64,000 bases of DNA from contig CAWARA010000007.1 in NCBI GenBank assembly GCA_963784195.1, forward strand, positions 1 through 64,000, read 5' to 3'. The DNA comes from CAVQAH01 sp963784195. Its GTDB lineage: Bacteria > Acidobacteriota > Vicinamibacteria > Vicinamibacterales > 2-12-FULL-66-21. The translations under genes and the position numbers were made by a program. Shown here in pieces: positions 10,516-19,972 of this stretch. The notes below the pieces were generated by a model that saw only the letters and a program-made list of their open reading frames with translations, did no database searches and had not been told where the DNA came from. The stretch's first letter is position 1. Each line of letters begins with the position of its first letter.

Positions 10516-13500
10516 AACTCGAACTTGACCCCGAATTGCATCTGACGCGCCGCACCGACGGTGCTCGTGATCTCTCCGGCGTTTGGCACGCGGCCCGACG
10601 CGTCGAACACGGTCGCCGCGGGAAGGCCGAAGTTGGCGCGGTTCAGCACGTTGAAGATCTCGATGCGGAACTGGAGCCGGCGGCTCTGACCCGCCCGGAA
10701 GTTCTTCACGATCGACGCATCCCACGTGGCGAAGCCGGGACCGATGAGCGTGTTGCGCGGAACGTCGCCAAGGAAGCCCGCCTCCGGCAACGAGGAACGC
10801 CATCGGATCGAAGTACAGGTCGGGACCTCCCAGGACCGGGTTCAGTGACGCGCCCGGTGCGAGGTTGGGTCGCTGGCCGGCGCCTCCCGAACGCGGCAGC
10901 GCACGGGCGCGATCGAACCCGAGCTGCGGCGAGAACGGCACGCCCGAACGTACCGTGACGATGCCCGAGAACTGCCAGCCGTGCGCCAACGCAGCGGTCA
11001 ACCCGGTGGCGCTGTTCGCGAGCGGCAGTTCATACGTGTAGTTGAAGACGAAGTTGTGACGGATGTCGAAGTCCGACAGCCCTTTGTTGCTTTCCGGATC
11101 GTGTCCATAGGCTGGCTGGAAGCTGTTGTCGAAGTCGCCACTTCCGACGGCCTGTGAGCCAAGGTCCTCAGACTTCCCAAGCGTGTACGACGCCTGCAGC
11201 GCGAGATTGTTCCTGAAGCGGCGGCTCGCGCCGACGATCAATCCTCTGTACCAGGACTCGCCGTCCGTGATGCGCAACCGCATGCTTTCGAAGGCCGGGT
11301 TGCGTCGAACGGGGTTCGGCGGGAAGAAGTAGGTCCCGTCGGCGAGCACGGTGGGAATCGCCTGATTCCATTCGATGTTGCGAATCTGGTTGTACCCGCG
11401 CGAGCCGATGAAGCCTGCGGTGACGACCGTCGCCGGGAACAGCTCACGCTGGTAGGTCAGGTTGTACTGAACCCGGTACGGGTTCTTCAGGTCGTACTCG
11501 AGCAGATCGAGTCGCAGGGGCGCCGGCGTGGTGCCCGCATTCGTCGGATCCGGGAACGGAGGATTCCGCGGATTGATAATCGCGTAGAACGGCGGCGTGC
11601 GATTGCCGTACGCGCGGTAGACGTTGGACAGAATCGGCTCGAAGAACATACCGGCGCCGCCCTGCAGCGAGTTCTTCCCGTCGCCGGTGATATCCCACGC
11701 GAATCCTCCCCGCGGCGCGACGTTCCCGAGCGACGGGTTGTCGAACAGCGGCAGATCGGTCCTCGTCGCCGTGGCAAAGAGGTCGGGCATGGTCCCCACG
11801 CGCCCGCCGTTTTCGGTCGGCACGGTGATGAACTCGTAGCGCAGGCCCGCATTGATGGTCAGGTTGCGGCGCATCTGCCAGTCGTCCTGGACGAACAGCC
11901 CTATCAGGTTCTGGCGCCACTCGCGGTCCGTGCTGGATCCCGGCGCCTGGCCCTCGAACGTGTTCGTGATGTTGCGGACGAAGTTCTCGATCGAGTTGAA
12001 GCGGTAGTTGCCGCCGATGGTGAAGGACGAATTCTGGTCGTTGTACCAGCGGGTGAAGTTCACGCCTCCCTTGAGGTTGTGCGCGCCCCGCGACCACGTC
12101 AGGCTCTGCACGATCTGAAGGCTCTTCAAATCGACGAACGTCGGCGTGTTGGTGTCGGTGCCGAGCGTATTGAGTCCGGTGACGTTCAGCGATCCGAACT
12201 GCGTATTCGGAATGAAGAACAGCGACGGGTCGATCGGCACGTTGTCGACGTTGTTCGTCGCCTCGAACGCCTTGTTCCACGAGACCTTCACGACGTTCAG
12301 TACCGCCGGCGTCACAATCCACTTGTGCTCGCCGACCAGGAACTGCGCCTTTGTGTTCGTGTCGACGGAGAACAGAGGGATCGCGCCCGGCACGACGACG
12401 CTGGCCTTGTCCCAGGAGTAGCGAACCGACATCGACTGGTCGGCGGAAAACGAGTGATCCACTTTCCCGACGAAGTAGTTTTCGCGTGTGGGCTCGACGA
12501 CCTCGGCGCTGTACAACCCGGACGCGCCGGTTTCCTCGCCGTTGGGCTCCGGGTACATCAACAGATAGGGGCGAGTTGCAGCAGTGATGTCCGAGCGGTT
12601 CCGCGTCGCACGGCTCGGGACGCGGCTGACATTGGTCAGACCTCGATCCTGGCGCAGACCTTCGTAGCTGCCGAAGAAGAAGGTCTTCTCGCGCACGATC
12701 GGTCCGCCGACGTAGCCGCCAACCTGATGACGATCGAGCGGAGGGATGTCCGAGTCCGGGTCGTCGAAGTAGTTCTTCGAATCGAACGTCTCGTCACGGA
12801 GGAACCCGAAGGCGCTGCCGTGCAGGCTGTTCGTTCCGGAGCGCGTGACGGCGGTGACGATGCCGCCGCTGCTCCGGCCGTACTCCGCGCTGTAGTTGTT
12901 GATGAGGACCTGGAACTCGCGAACGGTTTCCACGCCCAGCAGACCACCGGCGGCGCTTCCCGGCGATCCATTGCCCTGGAAGTTCACGTCGGTGCCGTCG
13001 AGCTGGTAGCTAATCTGGTTGGGCCGCGCGCCGGCGACCGAGACCTGGGTCCCCATCCCGCGGTCCACCTGCCGCGACGTCGTCGGCGATGCGAGGACTC
13101 CCGGCTGAAGCAGCGTCAACTGGCTGAAGTCCCGACCGTTGAGCGGCAGCTCGCGAATCTGCTGCGCGTCGACGACGGCGGAAATCGAGGAGCTGGTCGT
13201 GTCGATAATCGGCGACTCGCCACTGACGGTCACCACGTCCTGGATCGTCCCGACGCCGATCGTGACGTTCAAGGTGAGGTTCTGGCCGACGCTGAGCCGG
13301 ATGTCCGGCCGGCGGGTCGACTGGAATCCCGTCAACTCGACCGTCACCTCGTATTGCCCCGGTTCGAGGCCGGCCGCCCGGTAGCGGCCGTCCGCGTCCG
13401 TCGTCAACGTGCGGGTGATATCCGTTTCGATGGATCGGACGTTCACCGTGGCGCCCGGGAGCGCTCCGCCGGTTTGGTCGGTCACGACGCCCACGAGGGT

Positions 13501-13593
13501 GGCGGTGGTCACCTGTCCGGCGCCCGCTGACGGCGGAAACGACATCGACGCAAGAACGGCGAGGAGTGCGACGACGAGAGCATTGTGCTTCAT
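10512..13593 (-). CDS. TonB-dependent receptor, Oar type, with one late frameshift
   Basis: A large outer-membrane receptor. From the ATG at 13593 there is a signal peptide (LLAVLASMSFPPSAGA), then a carboxypeptidase-regulatory-like domain (GGALPGATVNVRSIETD), then a plug domain with the phrase ELPLNGRDFSQLTLLQPGV, then a long barrel. The frame breaks near 10795; the true C-terminus continues in another frame (10512-10790) and ends in a barrel strand, RQMQFGVKFEF, with the terminal aromatic needed for outer-membrane insertion. With the break repaired the protein is about 1,026 residues. The single break suggests a sequencing indel. It is divergent from the Bat operon across a 245-base gap. 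Confidence 0.85.
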
Positions 13594-13769
13594 CCGTACC
13601 TCCACAACGAAGCGCCAATTACTGACCAAGAGAGAGACTCGACATTCCGACGGCTCCGCACGCGAATCGAAAAAGGCTGAGGGGCGATGGAGATAATTGC
13701 AAATTGAGGTCGTCGGTTGGCTGGGGCGAAAGTAACGCGCGGTATCACATTTGTCAAGGATTCCGTGGC

Positions 13770-13788
13770 TCAATGGTCGTACCATTGA
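13770..13788. promoter_or_regulatory. Perfect palindrome, possible FadR/PdhR-type operator
   Basis: TCAATGGTCGTACCATTGA is a perfect inverted repeat with 8-base arms and a 3-base centre. TGGT-N3-ACCA is the core bound by several FadR-subfamily GntR regulators such as PdhR. It lies between the divergent TonB receptor and the Bat operon, 51 bases before the ATG at 13839. A FadR-type regulator is encoded at 51687-52550. Binding is inferred only. Confidence 0.45.
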
Positions 13789-13838
13789 CGGACCCCCGGG
13801 GTTCTGCTGTAATCGCCGGCCAATCCCATCAGATACCC

Positions 13839-14423
13839 ATGTTTTCCGCCCGCGTTCGACCCCTTCCGGCCGTATTGCTGACCCTCGCGCTCCTGGCCGG
13901 CGGGGCTGCTGTCGCCTACGCGCGCTGGGCGCGCCCGCTGGTGGATGCCGACCGGGCGCTGGCGGCGGGCGAGACGCGCGCCGCCCTTGAACACTACGGC
14001 GCTGCCGAACGGCGCTTCAGCCGGTTCGCAATTCTCAGGTCACTCTTCGCGACCGAATACTCCACCGCTGTCTACAACCAGCTGGCGCTCCTCTATCGTG
14101 ACGGCCGATACGACGCCGTGCTCGAAAAGGCGGCGACCGCCCCGCCTTCGGCCGCGCCGCATCTCTGGACCGGTCTGGTTCTTCTCACGCGCGCCCTGGC
14201 CGACAAGAATCCGGAGAGCCGCCTCCTCGGGCTGAGCCGGGCGGAGGACGAGCTCAAACAGGCGCTGCAGGCCGCGCCGGATGACTGGGATGCGCGATAC
14301 AACTACGAGATCGCCGCGCGGCTTGCGGCTCACCTTCGCCAGCCACCACGGAAAGGGGACGATTCGCTGCAACTGCTGCGGCCCCAGCCACGGACGCCTC
14401 AGCCGGCGCGCAAGGTAGGCTGA
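13839..14423 (+). CDS. Membrane-anchored TPR-like protein of a Bat operon
   Basis: A 194-residue protein with one N-terminal membrane helix (VLLTLALLAGGAAVAYARWA), then helical repeat-like segments (ALAAGETRAALEHYGAAERR; AEDELKQALQAAPDDWDARYN) that resemble tetratricopeptide repeats. I chose the ATG at 13839 because the frame upstream is not protein-like and this start gives a clean anchor. It is the first gene of a tightly packed operon whose next member begins 3 bases after its stop. Bat operons often carry such TPR genes, where they may scaffold the VWA proteins. Confidence 0.75.
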   Translation: MFSARVRPLPAVLLTLALLAGGAAVAYARWARPLVDADRALAAGETRAALEHYGAAERRFSRFAILRSLFATEYSTAVYNQLALLYRDGRYDAVLEKAATAPPSAAPHLWTGLVLLTRALADKNPESRLLGLSRAEDELKQALQAAPDDWDARYNYEIAARLAAHLRQPPRKGDDSLQLLRPQPRTPQPARKVG

Positions 14424-14426
14424 TCC

Positions 14427-15422
14427 ATGCGGTTCCTCCGGCCGGAGATGGCCGCCTGGCTGCTCGCGATTCCTGTCGTTCTCGCCTGCTGGATACTGCA
14501 CTTCCAGTACAAGCGCCGTCAGCAGCGACGCGCCCTCGCCGGTATTCCGCGCGAACGGCTCGGGCGGTCGCGGCGCACGGCGGCCTGGCAGGATGTCGCC
14601 ACGCTGGGCATCGCCGTGCTCACGGTCGCATGTCTCGCCGGCGCGATGATGCGCCCACAGATCCCCTGGGAACGCCAGACGCCAACCTTCGAGCGTCAGG
14701 ATCTCGTCCTGATCCTCGACCGATCGGTCTCCATGCGCGCCCAGGATGTGCTGCCGTCGAGATTCTCCCGCGCCGTCGAGGAGATTCAGCTCTTCTTACG
14801 CCGCAAGCCTGACGTCATCGATCGCGTCGCGCTCGTCGGCTTCGCGGCGGCCTCAGTCGTGCTGTCCTACCCGACCGACGACCTTGGCAGCCTGTTTTTC
14901 TATCTGGACTGGGTGCGCGATGACCCGATGCCGCTGTTTGGCACCGATATCGGCGCCGCCCTTGGCAGCGCCATGAGTGTCGTGCAGCGCGACCCGCAGC
15001 GCATCCGCCCCGTGTTCGTCGTGGTGTCCGACGGCGACGATCACGGGCGCGAATTACCGCGAGCTATCAAGGCGTTGGCAGCGGCGGGCATTCGTGTGCA
15101 CTGCATCGGGATCGGGTCGGCCAGCGACGTGCCCATCCCGCTCCGGGTCACCAACGGGCGGCAGGAATTCCTCCGCGACGGATTCGGCCGCGTCCAGACG
15201 ACGCGGTTCGACGAGTCGACGCTGCGCGGACTGGCCGCAGCGACCGGTGGCCGGTACTACCGATCGGTCACCGGCGGCGAGCTCCGGGCCGCGCTCGACA
15301 GCATCGCCATCGAAGAACGGCGCCAGATCGGATCCACGACGAGCGTCGAATACCGCGACCTCTACTCCGTGCTGCTGGCGGGAGCCGTAGCACTCGGAAC
15401 GTGCCTGGTAGCGCGACTATGA
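14427..15422 (+). CDS. VWA-domain membrane protein, BatA/BatB-like
   Basis: A 331-residue protein with membrane helices near residues 8-26 and 57-75, a von Willebrand A domain from about residue 92, and a C-terminal helix (YSVLLAGAVALGTCLVARL). The metal-ion-dependent adhesion site is visible as DRSVSM (residues 98-103), with a later VVSDGDDHG. This layout, helices flanking a periplasmic VWA domain, is that of Bat (Bacteroides aerotolerance) proteins. Its stop overlaps the start of the MoxR gene (ATGA), which implies translational coupling. Confidence 0.85.
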   Translation: MRFLRPEMAAWLLAIPVVLACWILHFQYKRRQQRRALAGIPRERLGRSRRTAAWQDVATLGIAVLTVACLAGAMMRPQIPWERQTPTFERQDLVLILDRSVSMRAQDVLPSRFSRAVEEIQLFLRRKPDVIDRVALVGFAAASVVLSYPTDDLGSLFFYLDWVRDDPMPLFGTDIGAALGSAMSVVQRDPQRIRPVFVVVSDGDDHGRELPRAIKALAAAGIRVHCIGIGSASDVPIPLRVTNGRQEFLRDGFGRVQTTRFDESTLRGLAAATGGRYYRSVTGGELRAALDSIAIEERRQIGSTTSVEYRDLYSVLLAGAVALGTCLVARL

Positions 15423-16450
15423 ACAGACCGTCACGAGCTCTGGATCGCCAGGACACGACATCGGCGATCGAGACGATCGGCGTCCTCGAGCGCGAGATCG
15501 ACAGCGTGGTCGTCGGCCAGCCCCTGCTGGTCCGCAGGCTGCTGACGGGGCTCTTCGCGGCGATCCCGTACGCCTACACACGGACGGAAACCCGCGCCGG
15601 GTGCGCGCACGTGCTGCTCGAGGGCGTGCCGGGCGTGGCCAAGACCTTGACCGTCACCACGATCGCCGCGGCAATCTCGGCACGGTTTCAGCGCATTCAG
15701 CTGACCCCCGACATGCTGCCTGCCGACATCGTCGGCACGCGAATCTACGACGCCACGACGAGCACGTTCCGCACGGAACAGGGCCCGGTGTTCACCAACA
15801 TCCTGCTCGCCGACGAGATCAACCGCGCGACCCCGAAAACACAGAGCGCGCTCCTCGAAGCGATGCAGGAGCGGCAGGTCACGCTCGGCGAGACGACGAT
15901 GCGCCTCGAAGATCCGTTCTGGGTTCTGGCGACCCAGAATCCGATCGAACAGGAAGGCGTCTACGCGCTTCCCGAGGCACAGCTCGATCGGTTCTCGATG
16001 ATGCTTCGCGTCTCGTATCCAGACGCCGCCGGCGAGCTGCAGATGCTCAAGTCGAATACCAACCGCGTGGAGCTCGAGCGGCGGATCGCGACGTCAGAGG
16101 TCGCGCAGATCCGCGAACTGATTCGCGGCACCGTGTACGCCGACGATCGGATCCGCGAGTACATCGTGCGGCTCGGACGGGCTACGCGCGACCCTGCGGA
16201 AGTGGGCCGGCCGGCGCTCCGCGAGATGATTACGCTCGGCATTTCGCCGCGGTCCTATCAGCACATCATGGCGCTCGCTCGCGTCAACGCGTTCATCGAA
16301 GGGCGCGTCTACGTGGTTCCCGGAGACGTCAAGACGATCCTCCCTGACGCGGCACGCCACCGCCTGGTCCGCAGCATTCGCGCGCAGGCGGACGAGGTGA
16401 GCGCGGACGCCATACTCGACGAAATTCTCTCGGTGGTGCCCATCCCATGA
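15419..16450 (+). CDS. MoxR-family AAA+ ATPase
   Basis: A 343-residue AAA+ chaperone-like ATPase. Walker A is GVPGVAKT (residues 69-76), Walker B is ILLADEIN (128-135), followed by the MoxR hallmark RATPKTQSALLEAMQERQVT and the sensor segment ATQNPIEQEGVYALPEAQLD. Length and motif order fit the family. I use the ATG at 15419, which overlaps the previous stop, because it gives the usual N-terminus. MoxR proteins act with DUF58 and VWA partners to mature or activate envelope proteins; all are present here in the usual order. Confidence 0.93.
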   Translation: MNRPSRALDRQDTTSAIETIGVLEREIDSVVVGQPLLVRRLLTGLFAAIPYAYTRTETRAGCAHVLLEGVPGVAKTLTVTTIAAAISARFQRIQLTPDMLPADIVGTRIYDATTSTFRTEQGPVFTNILLADEINRATPKTQSALLEAMQERQVTLGETTMRLEDPFWVLATQNPIEQEGVYALPEAQLDRFSMMLRVSYPDAAGELQMLKSNTNRVELERRIATSEVAQIRELIRGTVYADDRIREYIVRLGRATRDPAEVGRPALREMITLGISPRSYQHIMALARVNAFIEGRVYVVPGDVKTILPDAARHRLVRSIRAQADEVSADAILDEILSVVPIP

Positions 16451-17328
16451 TCCCGCCGCACATGCTGCGCGAGCTGCGGTATCTCGAGATCTCCACGGCG
16501 AAGGCCGTCCGCAACGTGCGGATCGGGCCCCACACCAGCCGCTCGCGCGGTTCCGGCTTCGACTTCGATCAACACCTCGCCTACCGGCCCGGTGACGACG
16601 TGCGTCGGATCGACTGGAACGCGACGGCCCGCCTCAACACGCCGTACGTGCGCCTGACGCACGCGGAGCGCGAGCTCGACGTGATCATGGCGCTGGATCT
16701 GTCGCAGTCGATGGCGATCGGGTCGAGCCGCTATTCGAAGAAAGAGGTGACGACCTTCGTCGCAGCCTCGATCCTGTTTTCGGCGGCGTCCGATCAGATC
16801 AATGCCGGCTTCCTGACGTTCTCGGACCGAGTGCTGCGCTGGACGCCGCCGCGGCGAGCGTCGGCCCGGGCGTGGCGAATCCTCGAGGAGATCTGGTCCC
16901 TCGAGCCGGATGAAGGCCGCACGCTGCTGCTACCGGCCGTCCGTCACATGCTGTCGCGGCTTCGCACGATGAGCGTCATCGCGATCGTTTCGGATTTCCT
17001 TACCAGCGAAGAGCTGTTCGACAGCGCGGATTTCCGGATGCTCGCCACGCAGCATGATGTGATCACCGTCGTCATCGAAGACCCGGTGGACACGGCGCTG
17101 CCGCCGGGCTCCGGGTTCGTGCGCGTACGGGACGTCGAAACCGGTGGCGGTTCGGTCATCGCGTTGAACGAGCGGACCAGGCGCACGTATGCAGCCGTCG
17201 TCGCCGGCCGCCGGCGGGCGATCGTCGACGCGTGTCACAGGCTTGGCGTCGATGTGGCCTTCGTCCGCACGGATCAGGCGGCAATGGAGCCGTTGATCGA
17301 GCTCTTTGCTCGCAGGAGACGCGCATGA
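16447..17328 (+). CDS. DUF58 domain protein of the MoxR/Bat operon
   Basis: A 293-residue protein with the DUF58 signature YRPGDDVRRIDWNATAR near residues 41-57, followed by a VWA-like fold (IMALDLSQSMAIGS). There is no signal peptide or membrane helix, as usual for the soluble DUF58 partner of MoxR. It overlaps both neighbours by ATGA, so the whole run is probably one coupled transcript. Confidence 0.9.
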   Translation: MIPPHMLRELRYLEISTAKAVRNVRIGPHTSRSRGSGFDFDQHLAYRPGDDVRRIDWNATARLNTPYVRLTHAERELDVIMALDLSQSMAIGSSRYSKKEVTTFVAASILFSAASDQINAGFLTFSDRVLRWTPPRRASARAWRILEEIWSLEPDEGRTLLLPAVRHMLSRLRTMSVIAIVSDFLTSEELFDSADFRMLATQHDVITVVIEDPVDTALPPGSGFVRVRDVETGGGSVIALNERTRRTYAAVVAGRRRAIVDACHRLGVDVAFVRTDQAAMEPLIELFARRRRA

Positions 17329-18272
17329 TCCGGCTCGGTCTCCGCGTCGTCGTCGTCCTTGCGGCGCTCATGGTTGCGGCACGAGGCGCCACCGCGCAGA
17401 CCCCCGCCGTCGAGGTTCGAACGTCGCTCAGCCGGACCGCGGTGTGGGTGGGCGATCGGACCGTCTACACCGTCGAGTTGCGATGCGCGCCCCAGGTCGA
17501 CGTGCTGCTCGACGATCTCGCCGGCGGCCGCGTGCGCGTGGACGGCGGCGACATCGTGTCTGTCGAGGAAGCTCACGAGGAGGGACCGAACGGCCGGATC
17601 CGGCGCTTCCATTACACGATCGCGACGTATCGAGTCGACGCGCCCGAAATCCGGATCGCGGCAACGCCCGTCCGGTACTTTCAGCGTCGCGCTGGCGACG
17701 TGCAGGGCGCACCAGCCGGTCAGGTCATCGTGCCGGCAGCCGTCGTGCCGATTCGAAGCGCGATTCCCGACGGCGATGGTGTGCCACCTGTGCGCGTACC
17801 GTCGACGCTTCGGCCCGCGCCACGTTATCTCGGAATCGCGCAATCGGCCGGTCTCGCAGTCATGGCGCTCGTGATTGTGCCCTTCATCCTCTGGAGCATC
17901 GACCTCGGCGGACGCGGGCACCGTGCGTGGGCAGGCTGGATGGCGCGCCGCAGCCATCGGCCGCCGCGCGAGTCGCTGGAGGATCTGCGCGCCTCGTCTG
18001 TCGCATCCGACGCGGAACGTGTCGACGCCTTCGGCCGGCTGAATGCCCTGGTCCGGGAGCACCTGAGCCGCACCACCGGGGTCACCGCCGAAGCGCTGAC
18101 GCCGGCAGAGATCCGAACGGCACTGGAGAAGCGCGACCTTCCGCATTCCGACATAGAAACACTGCTGAATGCCTGCGAGCGCGCGCGCTTTGCGCCCGAC
18201 CCGCCCTCTCCGGATGCCTGGGACGATGCGCTGCGGGATGCGGAACAGATCGTGAGCGGAGGGCGGCGGTGA
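17325..18272 (+). CDS. BatD-like membrane protein
   Basis: A 315-residue protein with a signal peptide (VVVVLAALMVAARGATAQ), a beta-rich periplasmic part that begins EVRTSLSRTAVWVGDRTVYTVEL (typical of BatD ectodomains), one membrane helix near residues 180-200 (AGLAVMALVIVPFILWSI), and a helical cytoplasmic tail (RLNALVREHLSRTTGVTAEAL, as in DUF4381-like tails). It sits between DUF58 and the second VWA gene, overlapping both. The assignment rests on context plus architecture; it is shorter than many BatD proteins. Confidence 0.75.
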   Translation: MIRLGLRVVVVLAALMVAARGATAQTPAVEVRTSLSRTAVWVGDRTVYTVELRCAPQVDVLLDDLAGGRVRVDGGDIVSVEEAHEEGPNGRIRRFHYTIATYRVDAPEIRIAATPVRYFQRRAGDVQGAPAGQVIVPAAVVPIRSAIPDGDGVPPVRVPSTLRPAPRYLGIAQSAGLAVMALVIVPFILWSIDLGGRGHRAWAGWMARRSHRPPRESLEDLRASSVASDAERVDAFGRLNALVREHLSRTTGVTAEALTPAEIRTALEKRDLPHSDIETLLNACERARFAPDPPSPDAWDDALRDAEQIVSGGRR

Positions 18273-19246
18273 ACGGGATCACATTCCAGCGGCCCGAAGC
18301 TGCCTGGGTGCTCGTGGCCGCGGCGCTGGTCTTCTTCGTCGCGTGGGCGCGGAAGCGCAGGCATTTCGCCGCCATCGCGACGCATGCGCTGCTCGCCTCC
18401 TCCACATACCGTCCGTCGCTTCTGCGCACGCTCCCGGCGGCGATCGGTGGCCTCGCACTGGTTGGGATGGTGCTCGCCGTCATGGATCCCGTCGTGCCGT
18501 ATGGCGAAGAGCGGATCGCGTCTGTCGGCCTGGACATCGCCATGGTTCTGGATCTCTCGTCGAGCATGGAGGAGCGAATGGGAGCCGGATCCGGCCCAAC
18601 CGCGACCCGAACGCGCCTCGACGTCACGAAGCGGGTCATCTCGGAGTTCGTGCGGAGCCGGCCCGAAGATCGAATCGGGCTCGTCGTCTTTTCGGACAAC
18701 GCCTACGTTGTGAGCCCACTGACACTCGATCACGCGTATCTGCAGCGATACATCGCGATGATCGACAACCAGATCCTGCGCGGCGAAGGCATGACGGCGA
18801 TCGGCGAGGGCCTGCACGTGGCGAACGCGCTGCTCGCGCGTCAGGCGGCGCCCGGCAGCCACCGCGATCGCGTCATCGTCCTCCTGACCGACGGCGAGAC
18901 CAATTTCGGCCGGGATCCCGTCGTCGCGTTGCAGGAGGCCCGCGACGCCGGAACGCGCGTCCACATGGTGGCCGTCGACCTCGACGAAGAGATCAAGCAG
19001 AAACAAGCGGTCGTGCGTCTCGTCCGTGCCGTGCGGCGCCATGGCGGCCAGTACTTCACGGCCGATTCGACCGCGCAGCTGCGAGACGCCGCGCGCGCGA
19101 TCGATTCTCTCGAGAGGGGCGTCGTGGTCAGTTCGCGCACGGTGCGCGATGCGCCGGCGTTCGAGCCGTTCGCGGGCGGGAGCATACTCCTCATCTGTCT
19201 TGCGCTGCTCCTCCGCAGTGTTCCCTTTTTCATTGATCTGACGTAG
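18269..19246 (+). CDS. VWA-domain membrane protein, BatA-like
   Basis: A 325-residue protein starting with GTG inside the previous stop (GTGA). It has helices at about residues 11-27 and 55-73, a VWA domain with the MIDAS motif DLSSSM (95-100) and threonine-containing loop (GEGMTAIGEGL), then a C-terminal helix (GGSILLICLALLLRSVPFF). It is the second VWA protein of the operon, as in Bat operons with BatA and BatB. The thioredoxin-like selenoprotein gene starts 10 bases downstream. Confidence 0.87.
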   Translation: MNGITFQRPEAAWVLVAAALVFFVAWARKRRHFAAIATHALLASSTYRPSLLRTLPAAIGGLALVGMVLAVMDPVVPYGEERIASVGLDIAMVLDLSSSMEERMGAGSGPTATRTRLDVTKRVISEFVRSRPEDRIGLVVFSDNAYVVSPLTLDHAYLQRYIAMIDNQILRGEGMTAIGEGLHVANALLARQAAPGSHRDRVIVLLTDGETNFGRDPVVALQEARDAGTRVHMVAVDLDEEIKQKQAVVRLVRAVRRHGGQYFTADSTAQLRDAARAIDSLERGVVVSSRTVRDAPAFEPFAGGSILLICLALLLRSVPFFIDLT

Positions 19247-19256
19247 CCTACAGACC

Positions 19257-19853
19257 GTGATCATCCGACACCGTTTCGCGTTCAATGGTCCGGCCATTCT
19301 CGGGGCCCTGCTGCTGGCTGTCGGACTGTCCGCGGGCTGCGGCGGCAGCCAGACAGGCACGCTTCAGGATCTCAACAATATCGGCGACTTGAAGGCGCGG
19401 TTCAACCGGGGTGCGGGCAAGCCGCGGATCGTGCTCCTGCTGTCGCCGACGTGACCTGCGTGCGTGAATGGCGCCAGGTGGGTGCAGGAAGACGTATTGA
19501 CGAAACACAAGGACGCGGACCTCGAGGTCTACGCGATCTGGTTCAGCATGTATCCGACGGATCGTCGTGAGGCCTGGCCCGCCGACATTCTGACCGACTC
19601 CCGGGTCGTCAACCTCTGGGACGAGCGGAAGGAGGTCGGAACCTTCTACGCGCAGCGATACGGCGAAATGGAGAGCACCGTCGTGCCCGAATCAACGGAT
19701 TGGCGAGGCACGCCGATTCTCTGGGACTCATATCTGGTGTACGGACCGGACGCCCGTTGGGAGGATTCGCCAACGGGGCTGCGCCGCTGGGGCCGTACGA
19801 TACTGAAGACGCAGGACGGCCTCCGGCAGTCCGTGGACAACCTGCTGCGTTAA
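19257..19853 (+). CDS. Thioredoxin-like lipoprotein, predicted selenoprotein (UxxC)
   Basis: A 198-residue protein read through TGA at 19452-19454 (residue 66). The parts 19257-19454 and 19464-19853 are in one frame. It begins with GTG and a lipoprotein signal (lipobox VGLSAGC). The redox strand reads VLLLSPT-U-PACVNGARWVQ: selenocysteine in place of the first cysteine of a CxxC motif, right after a hydrophobic strand, as in thioredoxin folds. A SECIS-like hairpin follows. Later parts (LEVYAIWFSMYP, ILWDSYLVYGPD) fit the rest of the fold. It lies 10 bases after the Bat operon and probably belongs to it, pointing to redox work in the periplasm. If TGA were a true stop, the peptide would end before its active site and the rest would lack a start. 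Confidence 0.87.
19452..19485 (+). other. Sec UGA codon and SECIS-like hairpin of the thioredoxin-like gene
   Basis: TGA at 19452-19454, then a stem GCGCC (19471-19475) pairing with GGTGC (19481-19485), including one G-T pair, around the loop AGGTG. The loop starts 21 bases after the TGA and has G at its second position, as bacterial SECIS elements require. The stem is short; an alternative outer stem (CCTGC 19455-19459 with GCAGG 19484-19488) would compete with it. Confidence 0.65.
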
Positions 19854-19863
19854 CCAACGAACC

Positions 19864-19952
19864 AGGGGTCAGATCTTGTTTCTTGCACGAATGTCCTCTT
19901 GTGCGGTCACACCTGAAGAGGACATTCGTGCAAGAAACAAGATCTGACCCCT
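19864..19952. repeat. Perfect 37-bp inverted repeat, family C
   Basis: Arms 19864-19900 and 19916-19952 are exact reverse complements with a 15-base loop. The outer part reads AGGGGTCAGATC, close to the GGGGTCAGA sequences often found near REP-associated IS200-type transposases. It fills the gap between the Sec-thioredoxin stop and the ribosome site of the next lipoprotein gene. It could be a strong RNA barrier that separates the Bat transcript from the downstream gene. Confidence 0.95.
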
Positions 19953-19972
19953 CATCCACAAAGGAGCGACCG

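Noticed and set aside
12079..13530. A 483-codon plus-strand frame opposite the first TonB receptor
   Set aside because: Antisense shadow with low-complexity Arg/Val/Asp content.
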